Below, one piece after another: positions 8,687 to 17,887 of a stretch of 64,000 bases of DNA. Source of the DNA: JAJRVM01 sp041752115 (lineage in GTDB: Bacteria; Planctomycetota; Planctomycetia; Pirellulales; Pirellulaceae); contig JBGSHS010000450.1 of the NCBI GenBank assembly GCA_041752115.1, positions 24,039-88,038 of the forward strand, in the 5' to 3' direction. Each line of letters starts with the position of its first letter. Positions within the stretch are counted from its first letter, which is position 1. The notes under the pieces are model-generated. The model did not search any database. It was not told the DNA's origin and was given only the letters and a program-made list of their open reading frames with translations. Both the position numbers and the translations under genes were made by a program.

Positions 8687-9414
8687 CGCAGGAAGCTGTC
8701 CCGAGCTTGCTGCGGCACCTGCTCCACCGGCGCTTCCACCTGCCGCGCCGTGTGAACCCCGACCGGATGATGCTCCTCCATGTACTGCATCAGCATCGGA
8801 TCACCCCAGGCGAGCAAAGCCAGAACGATCAGCTTGCCGTACGTCGAGACGTTGGGCCAGGCACCCTGGGTGGACCAGAGCTTCAGTGCACTGCCGAAGG
8901 ACTTCTTGAGTCGGATTCCGCGAAAGTCCACACTGTACAGTTCGTCCAGTACCAGGTGGACCAGGAATCCGGCGACGGCCGCGGCCGTCCAGTAAATGCG
9001 CAGCTCCAGGTGCTGGTGATCGGTGATCAGGAAGGCCAGGAGCCCAACCGTTGCGGCGGCCGGCAGGCTGTGCCACATGCCGCGATGCACCGTGTAACGG
9101 CGAAACAGCTCCGCCACTCCAAAGCGAATGCCAACATACATGCAGGCACAAGCCAGCACGATCGACTCGCGCGTCCAGCCGAGTGACTGAAAGCGGCTGA
9201 TCATCAGCATGGGCACGAAGGCCGATATGAACGCGACCGATTCGCGGTACGGTACGCCGCTGTCGCTGTCCAGGTCGGGCAGAATCCCCGCCACACTGCA
9301 GAGTCCGCCGGCCAAGATGCACGACTCAATCGGGATTCCATAACTGTAGCCGGCTGCGCCCAGGCCAACCCCTGCCAGTGTCGAACACGTGATGTGTGTT
9401 TTGAAGTCTGCCAT
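8683..9414 (-). CDS. YdjM-family membrane-bound metal-dependent hydrolase-like protein
   Basis: 243 residues with several hydrophobic segments. Family-type features are KTHITCSTLAGVGLG at the N-terminus, GILPDLDSDSG (acidic metal-binding motif after the second membrane segment), the HRGMWHSLPAAA motif with two His, and VHLVLDELYSVDF. This pattern is that of the DUF457/YdjM (LexA-regulated inner-membrane hydrolase) family, whose substrate is not established. The C-terminal tail (residues about 215-243) is soluble and charged. It is convergent with dtd, with a 4-nt overlap of coding sequences. Confidence 0.8.
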   Translation of the reverse strand: MADFKTHITCSTLAGVGLGAAGYSYGIPIESCILAGGLCSVAGILPDLDSDSGVPYRESVAFISAFVPMLMISRFQSLGWTRESIVLACACMYVGIRFGVAELFRRYTVHRGMWHSLPAAATVGLLAFLITDHQHLELRIYWTAAAVAGFLVHLVLDELYSVDFRGIRLKKSFGSALKLWSTQGAWPNVSTYGKLIVLALLAWGDPMLMQYMEEHHPVGVHTARQVEAPVEQVPQQARDSFLR

Positions 9415-9994
9415 CGTGTTGCTGCTCGCCTTGCGTGCCGAGAATCACCAGGGAATGCCCACTGCTCATCCCCTGCTCTGTTGAAACGCCGCTGCGTGTG
9501 GTCGCGGACTGTACGCGAACTCCCCCTTCGCTGCCAAGAGCGATTCCCAGAATCGAACCTCCAGGGCGAGTCCGAACGCAGTGACCGACAGTCGGCCACC
9601 CGTCTCAAGGTGTTGTGGTTCGGCGAGAGGTGGTCGGGTGCGGTCCCGCCAGAGTGGAGCCTCTTGAAATCGTCTTCGCCTGCCAGGCTAGCACCGCTAT
9701 ACTGGCGCGTCCTCGCCGAATACACCTAAGGCGACAGGGCCGCCAGCCGAAAAGGGAGAAGGCCATCCATTGGTCCGCTCACGCTGGTCGCTCGGCACAT
9801 ATCCGCGCACGGTGCGCGCATGTTACACAGTAATATCTGTGCGTCCGTGCGGGAGTTGCGGCAGCTGGCGGTGCCGCGTCGCTCGTACTGCCGAATCGTG
9901 CGTCCGATGCGAGCGGCGCACGCTAGCAGTGCTTTGATAGCATCGTGCGGCAGAGGTCGGATCGGATGGATCAAGTGGACAGTGGGTGACGTGG
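9415..9994. other. Intergenic region between divergent genes
   Basis: 580 nt between the YdjM-like gene and cvpA. It contains a perfect CGCGCAC-G-GTGCGCG palindrome (9804-9818) and, just after it, CACAG (9826-9830) pairing with CTGTG (9837-9841) around TAATAT. These may be regulatory. No small gene or tRNA is recognised. Confidence 0.4.
9804..9841. promoter_or_regulatory. Two adjacent inverted repeats upstream of cvpA
   Basis: CGCGCAC/GTGCGCG with one-base spacer at 9804-9818, then CACAG/CTGTG around TAATAT at 9826-9841. The string GTTACACAGTAA here (9822-9833) is nearly repeated as GTTAACACAGTAA (33128-33140) next to another GCGC-type palindrome, upstream of the phosphoglycerate mutase gene. 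Confidence 0.3.
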
Positions 9995-10615
9995 ATGACC
10001 ATCGACACGTATGACATCGTCATGCTCCTGGTGCTGATCGTGGCGACGGCGTTTGGGGCCTGGAAAGGGCTGGCCTGGCAGGTGGCGTCGCTCGCGGCCA
10101 TTTTTGTCAGCTATGTGATCGCCTATCAGTTTCGGCACACGTTCGCGGCGTGGATTCCGGTGGACGCACCGTGGAGCGTGTTCCTGGCGATGCTGCTGTT
10201 GTACGTGCTGAGTTCGTTAGGGATCTGGATCATCTTCCAGTGGATTTCGAAGTGGATCGACCGCGTGAAGCTCAAGGAGTTCGACCGTCAGGTAGGGGCG
10301 TTGTTCGGGCTGCTCAAAGGGGTGCTGCTGTGTGTGATCATCACGTTGTTTGCCGTTACGCTATTAGGGCAGCGGCAACGTGAGGCGATTGTCAATTCAC
10401 GATCTGGCTATTACATCGCCGTGTTGTTGAGCAAGTCGCACGGTCTGATGCCGGAGGAAATCAATGACGTGTTGGGGCCGTATCTGCATGTTCTGGACGA
10501 ACGATTGGGCGAGTCGTCGGAGGGTGGCGCCGAGGGTTTGGGGGAGCAGGGGAGTGGTTCAGGTGGCGCGCTCTCAGGCCGTCGGACGAAGCTGCCCAAC
10601 AACTTTTCGTATTGA
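9995..10615 (+). CDS. cvpA: CvpA family membrane protein
   Basis: About 206 residues. Four hydrophobic segments in the first ~150 residues (IVMLLVLIVATAFGAWKGLAW; LAAIFVSYVIAY; FLAMLLLYVLSSLGIWIIF; LLKGVLLCVIITLFAVTLLG) and the DRQVGALFGLLKGVLL motif are typical of the CvpA/colicin-V-production family, inner-membrane proteins of uncertain biochemical role. The C-terminal ~50 residues are Gly/Ser/Glu-rich and soluble. I start at ATG 9995, which has GGGTGA about 5 nt upstream; GTG 9986 is in frame and would add three residues. Monocistronic as far as seen. Confidence 0.85.
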   Translation: MTIDTYDIVMLLVLIVATAFGAWKGLAWQVASLAAIFVSYVIAYQFRHTFAAWIPVDAPWSVFLAMLLLYVLSSLGIWIIFQWISKWIDRVKLKEFDRQVGALFGLLKGVLLCVIITLFAVTLLGQRQREAIVNSRSGYYIAVLLSKSHGLMPEEINDVLGPYLHVLDERLGESSEGGAEGLGEQGSGSGGALSGRRTKLPNNFSY

Positions 10616-11334
10616 GTTGTCGCGGGGTCGTTGGAGCGATCGGAAGGCGGCGTGCTGTGTGGATCCAGCAGGTGAGGTGGCCCTGGCAGGTGACTGGAGC
10701 GGTCTGGCCAGAAACGGGCGAAATCCCCGGGGAAAACGAACACCCAACCGAACATAAGAAACATTATCGGACGTTGCAGTGAGGCCCGGATTCCCCGCCG
10801 TTTCCACCCTTTTCTGACTCCCGACCATGGGCGCAACGGCCCTCGCCGACGGTTCCGACCAGGGCCGCTCGCCACCGTCGAGACGCGGGGCGCCCAACGC
10901 TCGTCCCAGCCCACGTGCGCCGCCGAGTCGGCGCAATAACAGGCTCGGCGATCAGCGCGGCGAATGGTCCGATCAAGCGCGCGCTGCGCGTTTGAACAAC
11001 GAGTCAACATCGCGAGTCGACCGATCCATCCGCCTGGGTCGCCGTCGTCTCAGTGCGCGGCAGGGGGTCCGGAGAGGGCGCGGCATCGGCTTCGTCGCTC
11101 TGGGGATGAGGCAACTTCCTCGGTAGCCGTGCCGCTCACGGTGGCTTGCCATCGGGACCTTCTGCAGGCCTCCCTTGGGTCCCTCCCGAATCGGCCCGAG
11201 CCGCCGCTTGCCCAAGCCAACGGTAGTCTGTTTCCGACCCGTCGGGCCGCGAGTCGACAGGTCCAAGAAACGCCACGAGCCGCCCTCTGAGTGAGAGCGG
11301 CTCGTGTGAGTCACGTAGGAGCTACTCAATGCCA
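10616..11334. other. Intergenic region between convergent genes
   Basis: 719 nt, GC-rich, between cvpA and the first TadG/VWA gene. It holds a strong hairpin at 11274-11306 serving the minus-strand gene. The remaining ~650 nt show no gene I can support; overlapping open frames on both strands are Arg/Pro-rich shadows. Confidence 0.4.
11274..11306 (-). terminator. Rho-independent terminator candidate
   Basis: CACGAGCCGC (11274-11283) pairs perfectly with GCGGCTCGTG (11297-11306) around a 13-nt loop. On the minus strand the hairpin starts 29 nt after the stop at 11335 and is followed by GCGTTTCTT. Confidence 0.65.
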
Positions 11335-13092
11335 CTACTTCACAAGTTTTAGCGGTCGGCTGTCGGCGATCTCGCGGAACACTTCGAACAGCCCGTCCCG
11401 ATAGGCAGCTACCGACTGCCCGCCGGGAATGTTGAAGTGGCGCGACTTGGTGATTTCGGCCACCGTCTCCATCAGGCCGGTATCGGCTCCGGCACCGAGG
11501 CTGATGGCCACGATTGGATAGTTCAAGGCTGCGGCTGCGTTGGCCTGGGCGATCACGCTGTCGTAGGCGGCGGAGATGTTATAGCTGCCGTTGTGCCAGT
11601 TCGCCTGACCATCGGTCATCAGCACTACCATCTTGAAAGCGCCGACTCGGCCGTGGTCCTCCAACTCAGCCAGTCCCGTCAGCATGCCGGCCCCGATGTT
11701 CGTGTAATCGTGGTAGTGACCGGCCTGGCGCTGGCTCGCAGTTTCGGCGACGAGCGCGAAGTTCTCGGTCAGGCCGACCTCCAGTTTGGCGTTTCCGTTG
11801 GCAGCGTCATAGACGACCAGGCCGATTCGGTCATTGGTGTCAACTTCGTTGATGTACTCCATGAAGACATCCACGGCGTCTTTCACCGAAGTTACGGGTT
11901 GCGCGCTGACTTTCCATAGATCGGGGGTTGCCGCGTAGGACGACTGCTGCTCGAGCCAGTAGTTGACCAGGTTGGCATAGCCGAACTTGAAGCGGAAGCC
12001 GGCATTGACGTTCGTGCTGTTGGAGCGTCCGTAATCGATGAAGCTGTTCCAGCTGCCCGACGGATACGGATAGGGAACATCGTCGAGTCCCAAGGCGGTT
12101 TTGACCGTAGCACGGATGGTACCGGTGCTGAAATCGAACGGTTCACCGTAGTTGTAACCTTCGCCGCTCAGGTTGTTTCCCGACTTGACCCAGGCCCTGT
12201 AAATCGCCTTGCTGCGATAGGAGAACGTGCCGGTCGTGCCGGACAGGCTGTTGAACGTGCGAGTCGAATTGTCCGAGAACTTGAGCACCACGTTTTCCAA
12301 TGGAAGTGTTGACGTGACGTAAATCTCGTTGTAACGGTACTCCACGGTAATCTGCGGCTGGGTGGCATCGGCGGGTGGATCACCATCCACGGTGATGTAC
12401 TGTGGCTCGAACTGCATGTTGCCGTAGACAGGCGAGCCAAGTTCTTCATAGATCTGCTGCAGGCCGGCCATGATCGTATCGTAGCCGAAGGTTCCGATCG
12501 ATTTCAGCTCGCTGTCATCGTTCATGGACCCTGAGAAGTCGAGCACGACGACGATATCGCGCGGCTGGTACATGGCGATCGCCCGTGATTCGACCGAGAA
12601 CGATTCGCGGCCCAAGGCTCGCGCGAAGAAGAACGGCAGATTGGGGTAACGCATCGAAACGGAGATCGCCGATGGCAGCTGATCGGTCTGTTCCACCTGT
12701 CCGGTTTCCGGATTCCAGTCGCCCCAGAGAATTTCGTAGTCGTTGGCGTGTTCGGCGAGAAACTCAGCCGTCAGCTGCACGAGTTCATCGTTGGTGTTGA
12801 CGCTGTGCGGTTGACCCACCGGGTTGCGCACGAGGTACTCGATCACTGTTTCATTGGCCACATCGGTTCCCTCGACCAGCCCGGCCGCTCCGGCCAGCGC
12901 TGCGGCGTCGACCGAGCGATCGAGCTCGGCTTGCATGGTGTACATGTAGCCGGTATCGATGGTCAGGGCCAGGATGGCCAACATGATGATCATCAGAAAA
13001 GCTGCCAGAACGATGATCGCTCCGCGGCGCTGGTGAAGTCTCCTTCGCCTGCCCGCCGAAGTTTGCCGATCAGCTTGCATGGATGTACGCAT
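11335..13092 (-). CDS. TadG-like exported protein with von Willebrand factor A domain (copy 1)
   Basis: 585 residues. ATG 13092 has GGAG about 8 nt upstream. After a basic N-terminus comes RRGAIIVLAAFLMIIMLAILAL, a TadE/TadG-type membrane segment, then the conserved IDTGYMYTMQAELDRSVDAAALAGA of Tad/Flp pilus proteins. From about residue 180 a VWA domain is seen with MIDAS motif VVVLDFSGSMND and later VLMTDGQANWHNG. A large insert (residues about 230-380) carries beta-rich repeats and YPSGSWNSFIDYGRS. Role inferred: cell-surface adhesion or pilus-associated protein. The gene at 13787-15544 is a full-length paralogue, so this is a tandem duplication. Both have the motif CTATGTTTTAG about 85 nt upstream of the start. 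Confidence 0.85.
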   Translation of the reverse strand: MRTSMQADRQTSAGRRRRLHQRRGAIIVLAAFLMIIMLAILALTIDTGYMYTMQAELDRSVDAAALAGAAGLVEGTDVANETVIEYLVRNPVGQPHSVNTNDELVQLTAEFLAEHANDYEILWGDWNPETGQVEQTDQLPSAISVSMRYPNLPFFFARALGRESFSVESRAIAMYQPRDIVVVLDFSGSMNDDSELKSIGTFGYDTIMAGLQQIYEELGSPVYGNMQFEPQYITVDGDPPADATQPQITVEYRYNEIYVTSTLPLENVVLKFSDNSTRTFNSLSGTTGTFSYRSKAIYRAWVKSGNNLSGEGYNYGEPFDFSTGTIRATVKTALGLDDVPYPYPSGSWNSFIDYGRSNSTNVNAGFRFKFGYANLVNYWLEQQSSYAATPDLWKVSAQPVTSVKDAVDVFMEYINEVDTNDRIGLVVYDAANGNAKLEVGLTENFALVAETASQRQAGHYHDYTNIGAGMLTGLAELEDHGRVGAFKMVVLMTDGQANWHNGSYNISAAYDSVIAQANAAAALNYPIVAISLGAGADTGLMETVAEITKSRHFNIPGGQSVAAYRDGLFEVFREIADSRPLKLVK

Positions 13093-13177
13093 GGCTTGAC
13101 TCCGCCGCGAAATGCCAGAACTGACTGTAGGCGAACGCTAGGTTCTAGATGAGAGATCCACACGGGATCGTGTCCAT

Positions 13178-13188
13178 CTAAAACATAG
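13178..13188 (-). promoter_or_regulatory. Promoter-like motif shared by the two TadG/VWA genes (copy 1)
   Basis: On the minus strand this reads CTATGTTTTAG, 86 nt upstream of the start at 13092. The identical 11-mer lies 83 nt upstream of copy 2. TATGTT could be a -10 element; no good -35 is visible, so an alternative sigma factor or an activator site is possible. Confidence 0.4.
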
Positions 13189-13743
13189 GTCACGCGTGGG
13201 TGATGCGTTTGCCTGGGCGGCGGAGTTTTTTCGGAAATTCTTCGGTACGACTCCCCTGCACTGCTCCTGCCGTACGGATTGTAGCGGCGGGGGCACGTGG
13301 CGAGTGCGTCGCGTCGAAGTCGCGAGTTGTGCGCTGTTTACGCGTCGGCTTTTTCACACGGCGTGCACCGAGCCGACGGCAGAACCGTTGGCGGCGGTGA
13401 CCTGAGTGATTGTCAAGACGCGTGTCGTCAGGCTGATGTGCCAGTGGACCATGTTGCCCCACGTCCCAGCCGGCACTGCTTAGTGGCTGTGCGATGTTTG
13501 CATCGCGGGTCGAGTTGTCAGAAATCACCGTGAAACGATGCGTTGAACAAGAGATGTTCAACAACCGCGTTGGGTACCTGGCTCAGTCTTCCAAGAGAGA
13601 GGACGGCTGGGCGGCGGGGCCGAATGCCCGTGACAACCCGACCAATCACACCGGGCGATCGCGACCGACCGCCACCCAGCTCGTCAAGGACCCAACATTC
13701 CGGCGGCTGGCCGCCGGAGCGGACGCTCGATGACGTCCTCGGG

Positions 13744-13764
13744 GCCGCGGCAGCGTGCCGCGGC
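13744..13764 (-). terminator. GC-rich hairpin downstream of TadG/VWA copy 2
   Basis: GCCGCGGCA (13744-13752) pairs perfectly with TGCCGCGGC (13756-13764) around GCG, 23 nt after the stop of the gene ending at 13787. There is no T-run, so termination is uncertain. Confidence 0.4.
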
Positions 13765-13786
13765 TACTCACGATCGTGCTCGTCGA

Positions 13787-15544
13787 TTAGTGCACCAGCT
13801 TCAGCGGTCGATTGTCGGCGATATCGCGGAAGACCTCGAACAGCCCTTCGCGATAGGCCGCGACCGAAGCGCCACCTGGAACATTGAACGTTCGTGACTC
13901 GGTGATCTCTGCCACCTGGTTCATCAGGCTGACGTCGGCGTTCACTCCCAGGCTGATCGTGACGATCGGGAAGTTAAGACCTGCCGAGGCGTAGGCTTCC
14001 GAGATCACATGGTTCACGGCAGCGGTCGTGTCATAGACACCGTTGTGCCAGTTCGCATTGCCGTCGGTCATCAACACGATCATCTTGAAGGCCATCGTGC
14101 GGCCGTTCTGTTCCAGTTCGCGACGGCCTGCTTCCATGCCTGCGCCGATGTTCGTGTAGTTGTGATAGTGACCCGCCTGGCGATGACGCATCAAGTCGGC
14201 CACCAGCGCCAGGTTGGTTGTCAAGGGCGTTTCTACCAGCGCGTTGCCGTCGGGGCCGTCGTAGACGATCAAGGCCACGCGATCGTTCGTGTCAACTTGC
14301 TGGATGTAATCCATGAACACGTCGACGGAGTCTTTCACAGCGGTCACCGGCTCGGCGCTCACCTTCCACAGATCGGGCGTCTGATACGAGGCCGGTTGCT
14401 GTGCCAACCAGTAGCTGATCAGGTTGGCGTACCCGAACTTGTACTTGAATCCGGCATTGGAATTGGCGCTGTCATTTCGGCCATAGTCGATGAAGCTGTT
14501 CCAGCTGCCTGATGGATATGGATAGGGGACCGTGTCGAGGCCGAGGGCCGCCTTGATCGTGCTGCGGATCGTCGTGGAGCTGAAGTCGAACGGTTCACCA
14601 TACTCGAAACCTTCGCCGCTGAGGTTGTTGCCCGACTTGACCCACGTCCGGTAGATCGCTTTCCCATTGTAGGAGAACGTGCCGGTTGTGCCTGACAGGC
14701 CGCTGAACTTCCTGGTGGTATTGTCCGAGAACTTCAGCACCACGTTGTCCAGCGGCAAGGTGGAGGTCACGTAGACGGCATTGTAGCGGTACTCCACCGT
14801 AATCTGGGGCTGAGTGGCATCCAACGGGGGCTGCCCTTCCACCGTGATATACTGTGGCTCGAACTCCAGATCGCCGTACTGCGGCGAGCCCAGTTGCGCG
14901 TACATCTGCTGCAGGTTGTTCATGACGTTGGTGAAACCGAGCTTGGAAACAGCCTGCAGTTCGCTGTCATCGTTCATCGAGCCGGAGAAATCGAGCACCA
15001 GGGCGATGTCGCGTGGCTGATACATGGCGATCGCCTGCGACTCGATCGAAAAGCTCCCCTTGCCGAGCACACGGCCGAAGAACAGTGGCAAGTTCGGATA
15101 ACGCATCGAAACGGCGATAGCGGAAGGATACTGCGAGACCGGTTCCAACTGTCCGGTGACCGCGTTCCAGTTGCCGATCTGCACGTCGTAATCGCTGCCG
15201 TGGTCTGCCAGGAATTGTGACGTGAACTCCGCCAGGCGTTCGTCGGTGATCGCTCCTTCCGAACTTCCCACAGGATTGCGCACCAGGTATTCCACAACCT
15301 TGTCACTGGCCTGTTGCGTACCATCGACCAGCGAAGCGGCGCCAGCCAGAGCGGCAGCATCAACGGACCGATCCAGCTCGGTCTGCATGGTATACATGTA
15401 CCCGGTGTCAATGCTGAGTGCTAACAACCCCATTAACACGATCATCAAGATGGCGGTCAGCACGATGATCGCTCCACGTCGTCGCTTGAGAACACGACGC
15501 GCGCTGTCAAAGTGCCCAGTCTGATGACAGACTCGATTGCGCAT
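13787..15544 (-). CDS. TadG-like exported protein with von Willebrand factor A domain (copy 2)
   Basis: About 585 residues from ATG 15544, which has AGGAG about 8 nt upstream; the open frame to 15610 has no such site. Organisation equals copy 1: basic N-terminus, KRRRGAIIVLTAILMIVLMG membrane segment, IDTGYMYTMQTELDRSVDAA, VWA with IALVLDFSGSMND MIDAS and VLMTDGNANWHNG, and the same insert with YPSGSWNSFIDYGRN. Differences are scattered along the whole length (for example VEGTDVANE versus VDGTQQASD), so the duplication is not recent. Likely surface-exposed, possibly handled by a Tad secretion system encoded elsewhere; none of its ATPase or secretin genes is in this window. Confidence 0.85.
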   Translation of the reverse strand: MRNRVCHQTGHFDSARRVLKRRRGAIIVLTAILMIVLMGLLALSIDTGYMYTMQTELDRSVDAAALAGAASLVDGTQQASDKVVEYLVRNPVGSSEGAITDERLAEFTSQFLADHGSDYDVQIGNWNAVTGQLEPVSQYPSAIAVSMRYPNLPLFFGRVLGKGSFSIESQAIAMYQPRDIALVLDFSGSMNDDSELQAVSKLGFTNVMNNLQQMYAQLGSPQYGDLEFEPQYITVEGQPPLDATQPQITVEYRYNAVYVTSTLPLDNVVLKFSDNTTRKFSGLSGTTGTFSYNGKAIYRTWVKSGNNLSGEGFEYGEPFDFSSTTIRSTIKAALGLDTVPYPYPSGSWNSFIDYGRNDSANSNAGFKYKFGYANLISYWLAQQPASYQTPDLWKVSAEPVTAVKDSVDVFMDYIQQVDTNDRVALIVYDGPDGNALVETPLTTNLALVADLMRHRQAGHYHNYTNIGAGMEAGRRELEQNGRTMAFKMIVLMTDGNANWHNGVYDTTAAVNHVISEAYASAGLNFPIVTISLGVNADVSLMNQVAEITESRTFNVPGGASVAAYREGLFEVFRDIADNRPLKLVH

Positions 15545-15626
15545 GACTAGACTCCTGGCTAAGATGAGATATGCGACGACAAGACTGAATTTGGACTGGG
15601 TTGTCCGCAATGCGCGTGAGATCTAA

Positions 15627-15637
15627 CTAAAACATAG
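15627..15637 (-). promoter_or_regulatory. Promoter-like motif shared by the two TadG/VWA genes (copy 2)
   Basis: Minus-strand CTATGTTTTAG, 83 nt upstream of the start at 15544 and identical to the copy 1 motif. Here it is preceded by TG C, giving a TGnTATGTT extended -10 look, with TTGCAA about 15 nt further upstream. Confidence 0.4.
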
Positions 15638-15799
15638 CATACGTCTGGCCATTGCAACGGATAATTTTTTGGCCGTTTCGCACTGCTCTGCCGGTTGTGT
15701 CGCCATACCAGGGGGAGGAGGGTCGATGCGCAGTGGTTGGACAGGGTGGGTCCGTGTGGGACGAAGGCGCCGCGGACGCCAGCATCTGGAAACGGGTGT

Positions 15800-16795
15800 T
15801 CAGGAATGAGCAGCGGTTTGACCGTTGTCGCCAGTCTCTTCCAGAAACACTCCCATGCGGCGGAATTTCTCGTACCGCTGCTGCAGCAGCGTCGCAGAAT
15901 CGATGACCAGCAGTTCGCGCAGTGTCTTGACCAGGTACATCTTCAGACGCGTTGCCATTTGGTGCGGGTCGCGGTGTGCTCCCCCGAGCGGCTCCTGGAT
16001 GACAGTATCCACAATGCCGAATTCCAACAGGTCTTTCGAGGTGAACCGCAGGGCGCCGGCGGCCTTCTCTGCGTATTCGTGGCTCTTCCACAAGATACCA
16101 GCGCAGCCTTCGGGACTGATCACGCTATAGTAAGCATGTTGCAGAACGGCAACACGGTCTCCCACTCCGATTCCCAGCGCGCCGCCACTCCCCCCTTCCC
16201 CGATCACGACGCAGATAATAGGTGTGGAGAGTCGCGACATGTCGTGCATATTCTCGGCGATGGCCCAGGCTTGCCCCCGTTCTTCGGCACCGATGCCAGG
16301 ATACGCTCCGGGGGTGTCGATGAAGCAGATGATCGGCAGCCCGAATTTGGCCGCCATGCGCATTTTCGACATGGCTTTGCGATAGCCTTCCGGGTGCGCG
16401 CAGCCGAAATAGCAGGCAGTGCGTTCTTTGTAGGTACGCCCTTTTTCGTGGCCGATGACCATCACTTTGCGCTGATCCAGCTTGGCGAAGCCCGTGAGGA
16501 TCGCGCGATCGTCGCCGAAGAGGCGGTCTCCATGCAGCTCGACGAACTCGTCGAACACCAATCCCAGGTAACTGCTGGTATGAGGGCGATCTTTGTGCCG
16601 AGCCACCTGGACCGTCTCCCACGGGGACAGATGATCGTACACGTTCTTCATCACGTCAGCCAACTCGCGTCGCAGCTGGCGAACTTCCTCTTCCTTGCCC
16701 GGATCCTCACTGGCGGATTGCAGCAATTTCTGCAGTCTGATTTCCAGCTCATAAACGGGTTGTTCGAAGGCGAGACCAGGAGTTGGTGTTTCCAT
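15800..16795 (-). CDS. accA: Acetyl-CoA carboxylase carboxyltransferase subunit alpha
   Basis: About 331 residues. AccA with AccD transfers CO2 from carboxybiotin to acetyl-CoA, the first committed step of fatty-acid synthesis. The N-terminal coiled coil (LEFEQP-like FEQPVYELEIRLQKLLQ ... LRRELADVMKNVYDHL) and SPWETVQVARHKDRPHTSSY are canonical, as are LHGDRLFGDDRAI, GHEKGRTYKER, FIDTPGAYPGIGAEERGQA, GEGGSGGALGIGVGDRV and SVISPEGCAGILWK. I chose ATG 16795 because it fits the family start; a TTG at 16831 would add 12 residues, and neither has a clear Shine-Dalgarno. accD is not adjacent, as in many bacteria. It is followed by no obvious operon partner. Confidence 0.95.
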   Translation of the reverse strand: METPTPGLAFEQPVYELEIRLQKLLQSASEDPGKEEEVRQLRRELADVMKNVYDHLSPWETVQVARHKDRPHTSSYLGLVFDEFVELHGDRLFGDDRAILTGFAKLDQRKVMVIGHEKGRTYKERTACYFGCAHPEGYRKAMSKMRMAAKFGLPIICFIDTPGAYPGIGAEERGQAWAIAENMHDMSRLSTPIICVVIGEGGSGGALGIGVGDRVAVLQHAYYSVISPEGCAGILWKSHEYAEKAAGALRFTSKDLLEFGIVDTVIQEPLGGAHRDPHQMATRLKMYLVKTLRELLVIDSATLLQQRYEKFRRMGVFLEETGDNGQTAAHS

Positions 16796-16928
16796 AGCGA
16801 TTGATGTCGGCTTGAGGTTGCTGGATTTCAATGTTGAGTGATCGTCGCGTCGGAGATCTGGTTTGGCAGTGCCCGTTGGTTTTGCACGAGATGATCAGAT
16901 CAGCGTGCTGCAACCGGCCCATGCTCGC

Positions 16929-17801
16929 TCATGGGGAGGCCCCTTGTTCCCCTTCCGACGGTGGGCGGGGGGCCGAGCGAAAGATCCGCACGGCATGGAA
17001 AAACCGCAGGAATTCGTCCATCGACTGGGGACGCTGTGTCGGGTCCTTGGCCATCATCATCGCGACCAGATCACTGAAGTCGGGAGTCACGTTCTTATTG
17101 CCGCCCGCTGCGACCGGCACCGGGGCCGTCAGGTGTTTGCGGAGCAGGTCTTCCGGGCTCACGCCGGTGAACGGGAGCTTACCCGTGACCAGCTCATACA
17201 GGGAACAGCCGAAGCTGTAGATGTCGGCGCGGGCGTCCAGAGCCTTACCGCGAATCTGTTCGGGGGCCATGTAGCTGCGCGTCCCTTGAACCTTGGTCCG
17301 TCCGCCAAACAGCTTGCTCAGTCCCGTGCGCATGCGGCTCGCCAAGGCGAAATCAATCACCTTGACCTCCCCGTGATCATTGACCAGGAAGTTATCGGGC
17401 TTGATGTCGCGATGCACCCAGCCTTTCTCGTGAAGGTGTTGGAGACCGGCGGCCGCGTCCAGTATGATCTGGTGGGTCATGTAGGCGAACGAATCCAGCC
17501 CCTGGCGGATCAGCATCTTGATGTTCTTTCCCGGATGATACTCCATGACCAGGTAGGCGATGGAGCGATCAATACCGAAATCGAACATCTCGATCACTTT
17601 GGGATGGTGGAGCTCCCGCCCCACTTCCAACTCGTGCCTGAGGTAAGCGATTTCCTCTTTGCTGCCGCGGATCTCTGGCTGCAGATATTTGATCGCCACA
17701 CGCTTCTCGTCTCGAATCCCTTCCCAAACCTGACAGGTGGCGCCTGCCCGAATGAGTCGTATCATGCGATACGGACCGAGAAACTCGCGACCACTAACCA
17801 C
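16929..17801 (-). CDS. Serine/threonine protein kinase (soluble, DFA variant)
   Basis: About 290 residues from GTG 17801; the open frame extends to 18053 but that part overlaps the glycosyltransferase gene and is Pro/Gly-rich, so I place the start just before the kinase fold. Motifs: glycine-rich-like loop RAGATCQVWEG, VAIKYL (catalytic Lys about 38), HRDIKPDNFLV (catalytic Asp about 132), and the Mg-binding motif as VIDFALAS, with Ala in place of the DFG glycine. GTRSYMAPEQIRGK and DIYSFGCSLYELVTGKLPF complete the C-lobe. It ends soon after the kinase domain: no membrane segment or sensor is visible, unlike many PASTA-type kinases. Substrate unknown. Confidence 0.88.
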   Translation of the reverse strand: MVSGREFLGPYRMIRLIRAGATCQVWEGIRDEKRVAIKYLQPEIRGSKEEIAYLRHELEVGRELHHPKVIEMFDFGIDRSIAYLVMEYHPGKNIKMLIRQGLDSFAYMTHQIILDAAAGLQHLHEKGWVHRDIKPDNFLVNDHGEVKVIDFALASRMRTGLSKLFGGRTKVQGTRSYMAPEQIRGKALDARADIYSFGCSLYELVTGKLPFTGVSPEDLLRKHLTAPVPVAAGGNKNVTPDFSDLVAMMMAKDPTQRPQSMDEFLRFFHAVRIFRSAPRPPSEGEQGASP

Positions 17802-17887
17802 GGATGCGCTTTCACTGCAGTGACGGCCGGAAGTCGTCCGGCCCGTCGGGGCCGCGACTCCCCGGCCTGGGCCAAGGTGCGTACAGT

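Larger units (their letters stand above)
13093..13786. other. Intergenic region between the duplicated TadG/VWA genes
   Basis: 694 nt. It contains the promoter-like motif of copy 1 near 13178 and a hairpin downstream of copy 2 near 13744. No small gene is supported. Confidence 0.4.

Noticed and set aside
9535..9600. tRNA-like patch (AATCGAACCTCC on plus strand)
   Set aside because: A GGTTCGATTC-like T-loop on the minus strand has no matching acceptor stem or D/anticodon arms.
9204..9725. 173-residue minus-strand frame upstream of the YdjM-like gene
   Set aside because: Arg/Ser/Trp-rich composition typical of a shadow; overlaps the start of a real gene.
15695..16804. 369-residue plus-strand frame opposite accA
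   Set aside because: AccA is unmistakable on the minus strand; the antisense frame has no recognisable motif.
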